Positions 43,473-52,118 of a stretch of DNA of 64,000 nt are shown piece after piece (position 1 is the stretch's first letter; every line of letters begins with the position of its first letter). Source of the stretch: Intrasporangiaceae bacterium (GTDB lineage: Bacteria; Actinomycetota; Actinomycetes; Actinomycetales; Dermatophilaceae); the NCBI GenBank assembly GCA_021324575.1, contig JAJPIW010000012.1, positions 1 to 64,000 on the forward strand. Reading direction: 5' to 3'. The notes beneath the pieces were generated by a model. That model was not told where the DNA came from. It was given only the letters and a program-made list of their open reading frames with translations, and ran no database searches. A program made the position numbers and the translations under genes.

Positions 43473-45134
43473 ATGATCGATTGGGCGGGACGTGTCGTCC
43501 CCTTTCCGGCCGAGCTCGTCACGCGTTACCGGGCCGAAGGCCTCTGGGGTGACAACACCATCGCGACCGAGCTCCATCGGACCGCCAGCCGGTTCCCCGA
43601 CCGCGAGGCAGTCGTCGCCAGCGCCGGCCGGTATACGTACCGCGAGCTCGACGAGCGCACTGACCAGGTCGCCCTGGGTCTGATCCGTCTCGGGTTCGAG
43701 CCGGGCAACCGGGTGGTCCTGCAGCTCACGAACCGCCCGGAGACCGTCCTCGCCTGGTACGGCCTGCTGAAGGCTGGACTGATCCCGGTGTGCACCCTCG
43801 CTGCCCACCGCGCGCACGAGATCGGCGCGATAAGCCGCCTGGCCGAGGCGGTCGGGCACCTGGTCGACGGCGGCACGTCGTTCGACCTGGTCTCGTTCGC
43901 AGTGGAGCAGCAGCACGACCATCCGACCCTGCGTCACATACTCACGGTCGGTGCTGATCCGGACGCCAAGGGCGTCCGGATCGAGGACCTGTACGACGTC
44001 GACACGGCCGCCGCGGCCCGCGCCGCCGTGAGGGCGAGGCAGTCACACGTCGACCCGGACGACGTGGCCGTCTTCCAGCTGTCGGGCGGCACGACGGGCG
44101 TCCCGAAGGTGATCCCGCGGCTCCATGCCGAGTACTGGTACAACGCACGTGCCTTTGCCGAGGCGTGGGAGTGGGACGAGACGACCCGCGACGCCCACTT
44201 GATCCCTTTGGTGCACAACGCGGGAGTGGTGTGCGGAATGCACGCCGTCCACTCCGTCGGTGGTTGTCTGATCGTGGGCACAGCTGCCCCGTCCGAAGCC
44301 CTGCCCCTCCTCGTTGCCGAGCATCCGACCGACATCCTCATCGGACACAGCCACTACACCTGGGCCTCGCAGCCCGAGTTCCGTCCCGTCGCCGAGAGAC
44401 TGCGCACCGTCATCTTCTCCGGCGCAAAGGTGCCACCAGCCCTCTTCGAGGCCGTCGAGTCGGCGGGCGCCGTGCCGGGGCAGCTCTTCGGGATGGGGGA
44501 GGGGCTGTGCATGGTCACCGGGAGAAGCGCACCGCGTCAGGCCCGGCTCAGCACCGTCGGCGCTCCCATCTCCCCGCTCGACGAGATCCGGGTGCTCGAG
44601 CCCGGGACGGAGGACGAGGTGGCCAAGGGGGAGGTCGGCGAGCTGGCCTGTCGGGGGCCCTACACGTTGCACGGCTACTACGACCTCCCCGGACACAACG
44701 CCGTGGCGTTCACCTCCGACGGCTTCTACCGCACTGGCGATCTCGTGGCGATCCGCACCATCGAGGGCGGGTGCCACGTGTCGGTCGAGGGTCGCATCAA
44801 GGACCTGATCAACCGAGGCGGCGAGAAGATCAGCGCCGAAGAGGTCGAGCTCCTGCTGCTCCAGCACCCCGGGATCCAGTCCGCTGCTGTGGTCGCGATG
44901 CCCGACGAGCGGCTGGGTGAGCGCGCGTGCGCGTACCTGGTGGCCACCGACCAGCCCATCGACCTGGTCGAGCTCCGCCGCCATCTGGACATTCTCGGCG
45001 TCGCCAAGTTCAAGTGGCCCGAGCGGCTGGAGTGGCGCACGGCCCTGCCCCTGACCCCGGTCGGCAAGCTGGACAAGAAACGGCTCAGCGCCGAGATCGG
45101 GGCACTGGTCACCGCGGAGCAACGAACGAGATGA
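43473..45134 (+). CDS. Aryl-acid adenylate-forming ligase (salicylate/2,3-dihydroxybenzoate-AMP ligase type)
   Basis: ANL-superfamily ligase of 553 residues that should activate an aromatic acid to acyl-AMP and then the CoA thioester. The P-loop is FQLSGGTTGVPKVIPR (about 206-221), followed by an EntE/DhbE-like AEYWYNARAFAEAW. LIPLVHNAG has the His-Asn of aryl-acid ligases; FGMGEGLCMVT, YRTGDLVAI, the hinge GRIKDLINRGGEKISAEEVE and the catalytic Lys in LTPVGKLDKKRL are intact. SdgA of the Streptomyces salicylate pathway is of this type, and the salicylyl-CoA hydroxylase-like gene nearby supports an ortho-substituted benzoate. There is no carrier protein nearby, so CoA rather than a siderophore synthetase is the likely acceptor. 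The stop overlaps the next ATG. Confidence 0.87.
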   Translation: MIDWAGRVVPFPAELVTRYRAEGLWGDNTIATELHRTASRFPDREAVVASAGRYTYRELDERTDQVALGLIRLGFEPGNRVVLQLTNRPETVLAWYGLLKAGLIPVCTLAAHRAHEIGAISRLAEAVGHLVDGGTSFDLVSFAVEQQHDHPTLRHILTVGADPDAKGVRIEDLYDVDTAAAARAAVRARQSHVDPDDVAVFQLSGGTTGVPKVIPRLHAEYWYNARAFAEAWEWDETTRDAHLIPLVHNAGVVCGMHAVHSVGGCLIVGTAAPSEALPLLVAEHPTDILIGHSHYTWASQPEFRPVAERLRTVIFSGAKVPPALFEAVESAGAVPGQLFGMGEGLCMVTGRSAPRQARLSTVGAPISPLDEIRVLEPGTEDEVAKGEVGELACRGPYTLHGYYDLPGHNAVAFTSDGFYRTGDLVAIRTIEGGCHVSVEGRIKDLINRGGEKISAEEVELLLLQHPGIQSAAVVAMPDERLGERACAYLVATDQPIDLVELRRHLDILGVAKFKWPERLEWRTALPLTPVGKLDKKRLSAEIGALVTAEQRTR

Positions 45135-45967
45135 ATGCCAGGGACCTCGGAAAGGGCGCATCGCCAATGCTGGAGATCGACTTCACGAACCTGGGCCCAC
45201 GCAAGGGCACCAGGGTTGCCATCATCGGGAGCCATGGCGGCATCGGCGCCGCCATGACGTCGCGGGCTCGCGAGGCCGGCGCCGAGGTCATCGCCTTCGA
45301 CACTCCGGCAGCCATCGAGGAGCACGGTGAGATCGCAGGAGTCCTCACTCGGGAGATCGACGTCCTTCACGAAGACTCCGTCACAGCGGCCGCCGAGGCG
45401 GTCCGGCAGCTTTGGGGAGGGGTGGACGCGGTCATCTACGTGAGCGGCATCGGCGACCAGGACACCCCGACGCTGGAGTACTCGGTTGAGCGGTGGGACA
45501 AGGTCCACGGGGTCAACCTGCGGGGAGCCTTCCTGGCCACCCAGGCATTCGTACCCCTGATCACCACGGGGTCCGGCACGTTGATCTTCATCAGCTCGAC
45601 AGTCGCGCTCCAGCCGCCGCCGAAGCTCGGTGCCTACAGTGCGTCCAAGGCTGGCATGGTGGCCTTCGCCAAGTCGGTCGCGAAGGAGCTCGCTCCGGAC
45701 ATCCGGGTGAACGTGATCTGCCCCGGCATCACCGAGACGGCCTTCCTGGCGGGCGGGGCGGGCCAGGGTCACGGCGGCGGACAGACCTTCTCAGGTGAGA
45801 GCTGGTTCGGTGAGGAGGCCTACCGGAAGCGCCTGGCGATGATCCTGCAAGGCCGGTTGGCCAACCCCGACGACATCGTCGCCCCCACGCTGTTCCTGCT
45901 GAGTCCGGGGGCCCGCTACATCACCGGCCAGACGATCCACGTCAACGGCGGCATCTACCTGCCCTGA
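45131..45967 (+). CDS. Short-chain dehydrogenase/reductase
   Basis: NAD(P)-dependent SDR of 278 residues from ATG 45131 (overlapping the ligase stop as ATGA); ATG 45167, giving MLEIDFTNLG, is an alternative. The nucleotide loop is IIGSHGGIGAAM, where the usual TG is replaced by GS. The catalytic Ser is in FISSTVAL and the Tyr/Lys in YSASKAGM. The Asn-Ala-Gly motif is replaced by VSGIGD. The C-terminus ITGQTIHVNGGIYLP is typical. It may oxidise an alcohol intermediate that the following aldehyde dehydrogenase takes further. Substrate unknown. Confidence 0.9.
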   Translation: MNARDLGKGASPMLEIDFTNLGPRKGTRVAIIGSHGGIGAAMTSRAREAGAEVIAFDTPAAIEEHGEIAGVLTREIDVLHEDSVTAAAEAVRQLWGGVDAVIYVSGIGDQDTPTLEYSVERWDKVHGVNLRGAFLATQAFVPLITTGSGTLIFISSTVALQPPPKLGAYSASKAGMVAFAKSVAKELAPDIRVNVICPGITETAFLAGGAGQGHGGGQTFSGESWFGEEAYRKRLAMILQGRLANPDDIVAPTLFLLSPGARYITGQTIHVNGGIYLP

Positions 45968-46002
45968 TCCGGTCACGTACAGATTGAAAGGCTGAGCACG
46001 CG

Positions 46003-47460
46003 ATGGAGACGTTCAAGATGCGAATCGGTGGCGAGTGGCGTGAAGCCGCATCCGGTGAGTGGATCGCTTCCGAGAACCCCTTTACCGGTGAGGAGTGGGC
46101 ACGCATCCCGCGAGGCGGCGAAACCGACGCCGTGTCTGCGGTCGACGCCGCATACGAGGCGGGCCAGGGTGAGTGGAAGTCCCTGACGGCGACCCAACGC
46201 GGCCGGTTGCTCTTCAACCTCGCGCGGCTCATCCGCGAGAAGGGCCAGCGCCTGGCCGACCTGGAGGTCACCGATGTCGGTCGGCGGCGCAAGGAAGCGC
46301 TAGGCGTCGTTGAGCACCTCGCCGGCTACTACGAGTACTACGCGGGGCTGGCCGACAAGATCGAGGGCTCCGTGACGCCCTTCGACAAGCCGGGGTTCTT
46401 GCACTACACGGTCTACGAGCCCATGGGCGTGGTGGTCTGCATCGTGCCGTGGAACGGACCCCTGCTGCTCGCGACGACGAAGATCGCGCCGGCCCTCGCC
46501 GCCGGTTGCACCGTCGTGGTGAAGCCCTCCGAGTTCGCCTCGGCCTCGATCATCCACCTCGCCGAGCTGGCCGAGGAAGCCGGCTTCCCGCCGGGCGTCC
46601 TCAACGTGGTGACGGGGTACGGCGCGGAGATCGGCGGAACACTGACCTCGCATCCGCTCGTCCGCAAGGTTGCCTTCACCGGCGGACACGTCGGCGGCCG
46701 GGCCGTCGCACAGTCGGCAGCCCAGGGGTTCAAGCACGTCACGCTGGAGCTCGGCGGAAAGTCACCCAACATCGTCTTCGAGGACGCCGACCAGGAGGCG
46801 GCGGTCGAAGGCGTCAGCATGGCGATCTTCAACACCTCCGGCCAGGCGTGCCTCGCAGGCTCACGACTGCTGGTGCAACGTTCGGTCGCCGACACCTTCG
46901 TCAAGAAGCTCGTCGACCACATGAGCGGCGCCAAGCTGGGCGACCCGACCGAGCTGGACACCGACATCGGACCGCTCGCCACCCGGCCGCAGTTCGAGAA
47001 CGTCCTCACCCATCTCCAGGTTGCCAAGGAACAGGGCGCCACGGCCGTCCTGGGAGGCGGCCGGGGCCGGCCTCTGGGAGGCGAGAACGGGCTGTTCGTG
47101 GAACCCACGATCCTCACCGATGTCACCAATGACATGCCGATCGCCCGCGAGGAGATCTTCGGCCCCGTGCTGGTCGCGATTCCGTTCGACACCGACGAGG
47201 AGGCAGTTCAGATCGCGAACGACTCCGACTTCGGTCTGGCGGCCGGGCTGTGGACCTCCAGTCTGCGGCGCGCCCTGGAGATCCCGCGTCGCCTGCAGGC
47301 CGGCACGGTCTGGGTCAACACCTACCGCACGGTCAGCGTGATGGCCCCGTTCGGGGGGTTCAAGGACTCAGGCATCGGCCGGGAGAACGGGAAAGAGGCC
47401 ATCAAGGACTACCTCGAGGCGAAGAGCATCGTCATCCGGCCCAGCACAGCGAACGCCTGA
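46003..47460 (+). CDS. NAD(P)-dependent aldehyde dehydrogenase
   Basis: Aldehyde dehydrogenase of 485 residues oxidising an aldehyde to the acid. VPWNGPLLL, KPSEFASAS, the general-base Glu in LELGGKSPN (about 249) and catalytic Cys in NTSGQACLAGSR (about 283) are intact, as is EEIFGPVL and the C-terminal PFGGFKDSGIGRENG. The cofactor-loop motif, normally FTGS, reads FTGGHVGG, which is unusual. The start is ATG 46003. It lies 35 bases after the SDR and 26 before the flavoprotein, probably one operon with the ligase. With the SDR and P450 it could turn a methyl or hydroxymethyl group into a carboxylate (inference). Confidence 0.93.
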   Translation: METFKMRIGGEWREAASGEWIASENPFTGEEWARIPRGGETDAVSAVDAAYEAGQGEWKSLTATQRGRLLFNLARLIREKGQRLADLEVTDVGRRRKEALGVVEHLAGYYEYYAGLADKIEGSVTPFDKPGFLHYTVYEPMGVVVCIVPWNGPLLLATTKIAPALAAGCTVVVKPSEFASASIIHLAELAEEAGFPPGVLNVVTGYGAEIGGTLTSHPLVRKVAFTGGHVGGRAVAQSAAQGFKHVTLELGGKSPNIVFEDADQEAAVEGVSMAIFNTSGQACLAGSRLLVQRSVADTFVKKLVDHMSGAKLGDPTELDTDIGPLATRPQFENVLTHLQVAKEQGATAVLGGGRGRPLGGENGLFVEPTILTDVTNDMPIAREEIFGPVLVAIPFDTDEEAVQIANDSDFGLAAGLWTSSLRRALEIPRRLQAGTVWVNTYRTVSVMAPFGGFKDSGIGRENGKEAIKDYLEAKSIVIRPSTANA

Positions 47461-47486
47461 CAAAACAACGAGCAGGAGACCTGGCG

Positions 47487-48746
47487 ATGAAGGTAGTGGT
47501 CAGCGGTGGCGGGATCGGCGGCCTCACCCTCGCCCTGTCGCTGCATCAGCGCCTCGACGACGCCCAGGTCCACGTCTACGAGGCGGCACCTGAGTTCAGG
47601 GCACTCGGGCTCGGAATCAACCTGATGCCGCACGCCATCCGCGTGCTCGCGGAGCTGGGACTGCTGGAGCGTCTGTCGGAGCTGGCCGTCGAGGCCAAGG
47701 AGTTCGCCTTCTACAGCTCCAAGGGCCAGCACATCTACAGCGAGCCGACCGGCATACTCTCCGGCCACGCCTACCCCCATCTCTCGATCCACCGTGGCGA
47801 CCTGCATCGGGTGCTGGTCGATGCGGTGGTGGAGCGAATCGGCGCAGGTCACTTCCACACCGATCACAGGCTGGTGGACCTGGCTCAGATCGACGACGGT
47901 GTCACCGTCGAGTTCGTCGACCACTTGGGCCTGCCGACCGACCCGGCCACGGGCGACGTGCTCATCGGAGCCGACGGTCTGCACTCTGCGGTGCGGAAGA
48001 AGTTCTACCCCGATCAGGGTGACCCGGTCTTCCACGGCATCAACATGTGGCGCGGTGTCACCAAGGCCAAGCCGTTCCTCACGGGCGCGAGCGCTACCCG
48101 CATCGGTGCGCTCAGCAGGACCGGCAAGCTCGTGGTCTACCCGATGCGCAACGACATCGACGGCGAGGGCACACAGCTGATCAACTGGGTTGCCGAGATC
48201 ATGACCGACGAGGTGTCCCCGACGGACTGGAGTGCCCCGGGACGGATCGAGGACTTCATCGGCCACTTCGAGGACTGGAAGTTCGACTGGTTGGACTGCG
48301 ACGCTCTGATCCGCGACGCCGAGATCATCCTGTCCTACCCGATGGTCGACCGTGACCCGGTGGACCAGTGGGCGTTCGGCCGGGTGGCCCTGCTCGGGGA
48401 TGCCGCTCACCCGATGTATCCGCGGGGTGGCAACGGTGCTGCGCAGGCGATCCTCGACGCCGAGGCACTCGCCACTCACCTGTCGCGCACTCGGGATCTG
48501 ACGGCCGCCCTGGCCGACTACGAACGGGAGCGCCTGCCGGTTGTCAACAGGATCGTCCTCACCAACCGCTCCACCCCGCCCGATGTCCTCATCGAGACGG
48601 TGGAGGAGCGGACCGGCGGCGGCACCTTCGACCGGATCGAGGACGTCATCTCACGCGAGGAGATCGAGGCGATCAGCAAGGGCTACCAGAAGGTGGCCGG
48701 CTACGACACCGACACGGTGTCGAGCAAGTCGTCCGCGGTCAGCTGA
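47487..48746 (+). CDS. FAD-dependent monooxygenase, PhzS/salicylate-hydroxylase-like
   Basis: Group A flavoprotein monooxygenase of 419 residues. VVVSGGGIGGLTLALSLH binds FAD, the DG motif is LIGADGLHSAVRKKF, and the second FAD motif is FGRVALLGDAAHPMYPRGGNGAAQAILDAEAL. The SYPMVDRDPVDQW segment is typical of the PhzS-like branch that hydroxylates or decarboxylates aromatic acids, so ring hydroxylation is likely. ATG 47487 has CAGGAGA upstream. It is the last gene of the plus-strand ligase operon; its 3' end overlaps the convergent ferredoxin reductase by eight bases. Confidence 0.9.
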   Translation: MKVVVSGGGIGGLTLALSLHQRLDDAQVHVYEAAPEFRALGLGINLMPHAIRVLAELGLLERLSELAVEAKEFAFYSSKGQHIYSEPTGILSGHAYPHLSIHRGDLHRVLVDAVVERIGAGHFHTDHRLVDLAQIDDGVTVEFVDHLGLPTDPATGDVLIGADGLHSAVRKKFYPDQGDPVFHGINMWRGVTKAKPFLTGASATRIGALSRTGKLVVYPMRNDIDGEGTQLINWVAEIMTDEVSPTDWSAPGRIEDFIGHFEDWKFDWLDCDALIRDAEIILSYPMVDRDPVDQWAFGRVALLGDAAHPMYPRGGNGAAQAILDAEALATHLSRTRDLTAALADYERERLPVVNRIVLTNRSTPPDVLIETVEERTGGGTFDRIEDVISREEIEAISKGYQKVAGYDTDTVSSKSSAVS

Positions 48747-49938
48747 TCCGCGCGAAGTCGCGCGTCGCGGGCGCGAGCGCCTCGACGACCTCCTCGACCG
48801 TGGGGTCGCCCTGCTGGAGGAGTCTCCGGGCCGCTACGCAGAGCGCCTGGGCGTTGATCGTGGTCACGCCGGTCACCAGCTGGTCGGTGGCCGAGATGGC
48901 CAGGTGCACACCGTTGCCTGACGCGAAGTGCAGCTCTTCGGTCCCGACCCGTCCGATGGCCTGCAACCTCCAGCCGAGCTGGTCGGACCATACGTAGGGG
49001 ACCTCCGCCATCGGTGAGGTCGATGCGGTGGCGATGGATCTCGCGACGTGTTGGGCGTGCCGACCGGCCGTTGTCCAGTGCTCGTGACGCTCGAGTCGCC
49101 CATAGCGGGCGTTGACCCACCGCGCGCAGTCACCGACGGCCCACACGCCGGGCGCTGCCGCGAGGTTCGCATCGCACACGACGCCGTCCTCGATGGTCAG
49201 CCCCGAGCCGGCCAGCCACTCCACGTTGGGCAGGGCGCCGACCGACACCAGCGCATAGTCCCCCCGAGCGCCGTCGACCCGGACCGTTTGATCGTCGCCG
49301 TCCAGCACCGGACCCTGCGCGCCGAGCCGCAGCTCCACCCCTGCGTCGACGTGCCGTGCGGCAACGCGTTCGGCAACAGTCGTTGGTATGCCGCGCATGA
49401 GCACCCGTGGCGCAACGTCGACGACCGTGACCTCCATGCCCAGGCTGACGGCCGCAGCGGCCGCCTCCAGCCCGAGGAAGCCCGCACCCACGACGACCAG
49501 TCGTCCGCCGCGGGTCACCGCCTCCTTCAGTTGCCGCCAGTCGTCCCTGGTCCGCAGGTACCCCGCCTGCGCCGGCAGGGGGTGAGCCAACGGCCTGGGT
49601 CGGCAGCCGGTGGCGATGACCAGCTCGTCGAACGGGACCGGACCGCCCGCGGTCTCTACGACGCCAGTCGCCAGGTCGAGCCCGGTAGCAGCGACAGCGG
49701 GGCGAAAGTCGATCCGCAGCTCCCGCAGGGTGGACTCCTCGACGATCAGGTCCAGCCGGGCGGCACTGTCGATGCGCTTGGACAGCTGCGGCTTGTCGTA
49801 CGGGGCTCCGGCGTCGCTGTCGAGCAGCACCACCGTGCCCTCGAATCCGGCGTTGCGCAGCGAGGTGGCGCATCGCACGCCGGCGACCGAGGCGCCGACG
49901 ATGACGACCGTGCGGTCGGATCCGGCAGCGGCGTTCAC
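48739..49938 (-). CDS. Ferredoxin reductase of the P450 system
   Basis: FAD- and NAD(P)H-binding reductase of 399 residues (putidaredoxin/rubredoxin reductase type). VVIVGASVAGVRCATSLR binds FAD; APYDKPQLSK, LVIATGCRPRPL, the NAD(P) loop VVVGAGFLGLEAAA and GVWAVGDCARW are in the expected order. GTG 49938 overlaps the ferredoxin stop as GTGA; upstream in-frame sequence is ferredoxin shadow. It should pass electrons from NAD(P)H to the ferredoxin encoded just before it. Order P450-ferredoxin-reductase on one strand with 4-base overlaps indicates a single coupled operon. Confidence 0.94.
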   Translation of the reverse strand: MNAAAGSDRTVVIVGASVAGVRCATSLRNAGFEGTVVLLDSDAGAPYDKPQLSKRIDSAARLDLIVEESTLRELRIDFRPAVAATGLDLATGVVETAGGPVPFDELVIATGCRPRPLAHPLPAQAGYLRTRDDWRQLKEAVTRGGRLVVVGAGFLGLEAAAAAVSLGMEVTVVDVAPRVLMRGIPTTVAERVAARHVDAGVELRLGAQGPVLDGDDQTVRVDGARGDYALVSVGALPNVEWLAGSGLTIEDGVVCDANLAAAPGVWAVGDCARWVNARYGRLERHEHWTTAGRHAQHVARSIATASTSPMAEVPYVWSDQLGWRLQAIGRVGTEELHFASGNGVHLAISATDQLVTGVTTINAQALCVAARRLLQQGDPTVEEVVEALAPATRDFARIS

Positions 49939-50177
49939 CCGAGTGCATCCCGCTTGCGCAGTCGGAGGGCGCCGGCCGGGCAGTCCGCGACGGCTGCGGC
50001 CAGGGCCTCCCGCTCGCCGTCCGACCACTCCGCCTTGAGGAGGATCGGGACGTTGGATGCCAGATCGAGCTCGAACATCTCGGGCGCTGCGAACACGCAG
50101 TTGCCGTAGCCGTTGCACTTGTCGAGGTCGAGCTCGAGCACCTCGCTGGGGGAGGACACGGTGATCGGATCGGTCAT
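49935..50177 (-). CDS. [3Fe-4S] ferredoxin
   Basis: Ferredoxin of 80 residues with three cluster cysteines: LDKCNGYGNCVFAAPEMF (C-x5-C) and AVADCPAGAL (C-P). The position that would hold the extra cysteine of a 4Fe-4S cluster is Tyr/Gly, so a 3Fe-4S cluster is expected, as usual for actinobacterial P450 partners. ATG 50177 overlaps the P450 stop and its own stop overlaps the reductase start. Confidence 0.94.
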   Translation of the reverse strand: MTDPITVSSPSEVLELDLDKCNGYGNCVFAAPEMFELDLASNVPILLKAEWSDGEREALAAAVADCPAGALRLRKRDALG

Positions 50178-51370
50178 CTCCAGGCTCCGGCGCCGTCGGG
50201 GGAACGGTTCGACGTGAAGCGCAGTGGGAGGTACGAGGGGCCGCTCATGGCACCCCCCTCAAGACCGCCGAAATCTGGCGCGCCCGCGTACTCGACCTCC
50301 GGCATCGTCACGAGCTTCTCGAGGACCAAGCGCAGCTCGGTGCGCGCCAACAGTGCGCCCGCACATTGGTGACGACCGAAACCGAAGGCCAGGTGGCCTG
50401 CCGCGCCCCGGTCCACGTCGAACGCGTCGGCGTGGTCGAACCTCGCCGTGTCCCGGTTGGCGCCCGCGTACACGAGCAGGACCCGCGAGCCGGCCGGGAT
50501 GCGCACTCCGCCGATCTCGACGTCGCGGGTCGTGCAGCGACCGATGCACTGCACGGGTGAGCTGTAGCGCAGGACCTCTTCGACGAACGCCGGGATCAGC
50601 TCGGGCTTCTCGCGCAGCCGACCCTGACGGGCCGGATCTTCCACGAGGTAGCGGAGCATCGAGCCCGAGGCGTTCATGGTGGTCTCGTGGCCGGCGACGG
50701 CGAACGCCAGCAGGAGCCGCTGCAGCTCGTCGTCGGTGATCGGCCGACCGTCGATCTCCTTCCCGATCAACGACGTGATGTAGTCGTCGGGACGGGTCTC
50801 TCGGTGCCGTTGCAGCTCGCGACGAACCAGCTCGAACAGACCGGCGCGCGCCGCGAACAGATCCTGCTCGCTGATCTGCTTCCAGGACTGCGCGGTGAGA
50901 TCACGGAACTGGGCGACCGTTTCCGGGGCGAACCCGACCACCTGGACCAACACGTTGAGCGGAAGCGGTAGTCCCACCTCGGCGACCCAGTCGCCACCCC
51001 CTTTGGCGTGGAAGCCGTCGATGAGCCCGTCGATCATCTCGCGCAGCCCGGGGACCATTCCGCGCACCGACTCGGGCGTGACGTGCTCAGTGATCAGCGC
51101 ACGGTACGCCGTGTGCCCGGGTGGGTCGAAGTCGAGCGGAATGATCATTCCGTCGCCAATCGCCGGGATGCGCGTGCCCTGCCCGGAGGCGAACGTGTCA
51201 GGGTCGCGCAGCGCGGCGAGGACGTGCTCGTACCGCGACAGCACGTAGAAGCCACCGTGCTCCCGCGAGTGCGTCACGCCCTGGTCACGCAGCTGGTCGT
51301 AGGTGCCCCACGCGGCCTCGGCGTCGGTGATCGCGTGGTGGTCGAACGGGCACTGGGGGACTGCCTGCAT
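50174..51370 (-). CDS. Cytochrome P450 (class I, bacterial)
   Basis: Soluble P450 of 398 residues that inserts one oxygen atom using electrons from the adjacent ferredoxin and reductase. The I-helix motif is FAVAGHETTMNA (acid/alcohol replaced by HETT, normal for CYPs of this size), ExxR is in VEEVLRYSSPVQ, and the heme loop is LAFGFGRHQCAGALLAR with the Cys ligand. The start is ATG 51370 with GGAGGAG six bases upstream. It is divergent from a TetR gene, and two palindromes lie between them. The substrate cannot be read from sequence; the surrounding SDR, ALDH and CoA genes suggest oxidation of an alkyl group on a cyclic compound. Confidence 0.94.
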   Translation of the reverse strand: MQAVPQCPFDHHAITDAEAAWGTYDQLRDQGVTHSREHGGFYVLSRYEHVLAALRDPDTFASGQGTRIPAIGDGMIIPLDFDPPGHTAYRALITEHVTPESVRGMVPGLREMIDGLIDGFHAKGGGDWVAEVGLPLPLNVLVQVVGFAPETVAQFRDLTAQSWKQISEQDLFAARAGLFELVRRELQRHRETRPDDYITSLIGKEIDGRPITDDELQRLLLAFAVAGHETTMNASGSMLRYLVEDPARQGRLREKPELIPAFVEEVLRYSSPVQCIGRCTTRDVEIGGVRIPAGSRVLLVYAGANRDTARFDHADAFDVDRGAAGHLAFGFGRHQCAGALLARTELRLVLEKLVTMPEVEYAGAPDFGGLEGGAMSGPSYLPLRFTSNRSPDGAGAWR

Positions 51371-51395
51371 GGGACGCTCCTCCGACTCGATGTGG

Positions 51396-51434
51396 GTGAC
51401 TCAGGTCACGGTAAAACAGAACGATACGTTTCGT
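51396..51434. promoter_or_regulatory. Two palindromes in the divergent P450 / TetR region
   Basis: GTGAC-TCAG-GTCAC (51396-51409) is a perfect 5-base inverted repeat. ACGATACGTTTCGT (51421-51434) is symmetric at 12 of 14 positions around ACGT. Both lie between the divergent starts at 51370 and 51459, where a TetR repressor would control both genes. TAGCCT (51447-51452), six bases before ATG 51459, is a -10 candidate that would make the TetR mRNA leaderless. Confidence 0.5.
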
Positions 51435-51458
51435 CTAGTGCGGGTGTAGCCTCGCGCC

Positions 51459-52118
51459 ATGAACGAGCCGACCGGGGCCCGGGGCCAGGGAGGCGGCACC
51501 ACCGCGCTCGGCCCTCGGGTGCGCGTCCGTCGAGCGGTGATGGAGGCGACCAAGGCGCTGCTGGAGGAGGTCGGCTTCGCCCGCCTGACGGTGGACGCGA
51601 TCGCCGAGCGGAGTGGCGTCGGCAAGGCCACCATCTACCGATGGTGGAACAACCGCGCCGACGTCGCGATGGACGCTCTGCTCGAGGAGCGCGACCCGGA
51701 GGGCTGGTTCGTCGGTGAGGGCCCGGCGATCGACAGCCTGCGCAACCAGCTGTCCGTCGCCTCGGACTTCCTCGGTGGACCGCGCGGCACGATCGTCGCC
51801 GGCTTGCTCGGAGACGCCCAGCATGACCCGGAGATCGCCCGAGCGTTCCGGCAGCGGTTCCTGGGACCACTGCTCGAGCTGACCGGTGAGCTGCTGACGG
51901 CGGCGGCGAAGGAGGGCGACGTCCGGGCGGACCTGGATCACGACACGCTCATCGACATGCTCACCGGACCCCTCTATTTTCGCCTGTTGGTCACCGGCCA
52001 ACCACTCTCGGCGGCTGCCACCCGGCAGCTCGTGGATGCGGCCTTGCAGGGGGTGAGCCCGGCGGCCGCGCGTGGACACGTCTCGGGGGTGGCGCGGCGA
52101 TCCGGGCGGCGGGCTTGA
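51459..52118 (+). CDS. TetR-family regulator (2)
   Basis: Regulator of 219 residues. The DNA-binding domain (about 22-75) has ATKALLEEVGFARLTVDAIAERSG followed by VGKATIYRWWNNRADVAMDAL. The C-terminal domain (TetR_C-like, about 95-210) includes RQRFLGPLLELTGELLTAAAKEGDVRADLD. Divergent from the P450 operon, so probably its repressor, acting through the palindromes at 51396-51434. The stop overlaps the next gene's TTG start as TTGA, so it may also set expression of the MaoC gene. Confidence 0.92.
   Translation: MNEPTGARGQGGGTTALGPRVRVRRAVMEATKALLEEVGFARLTVDAIAERSGVGKATIYRWWNNRADVAMDALLEERDPEGWFVGEGPAIDSLRNQLSVASDFLGGPRGTIVAGLLGDAQHDPEIARAFRQRFLGPLLELTGELLTAAAKEGDVRADLDHDTLIDMLTGPLYFRLLVTGQPLSAAATRQLVDAALQGVSPAAARGHVSGVARRSGRRA

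Noticed and set aside
43473-45134. Siderophore-type aryl-acid activating enzyme (EntE/DhbE role)
   Set aside because: Sequence is of that family, but no carrier protein, isochorismatase or NRPS gene is nearby; the context is catabolic.
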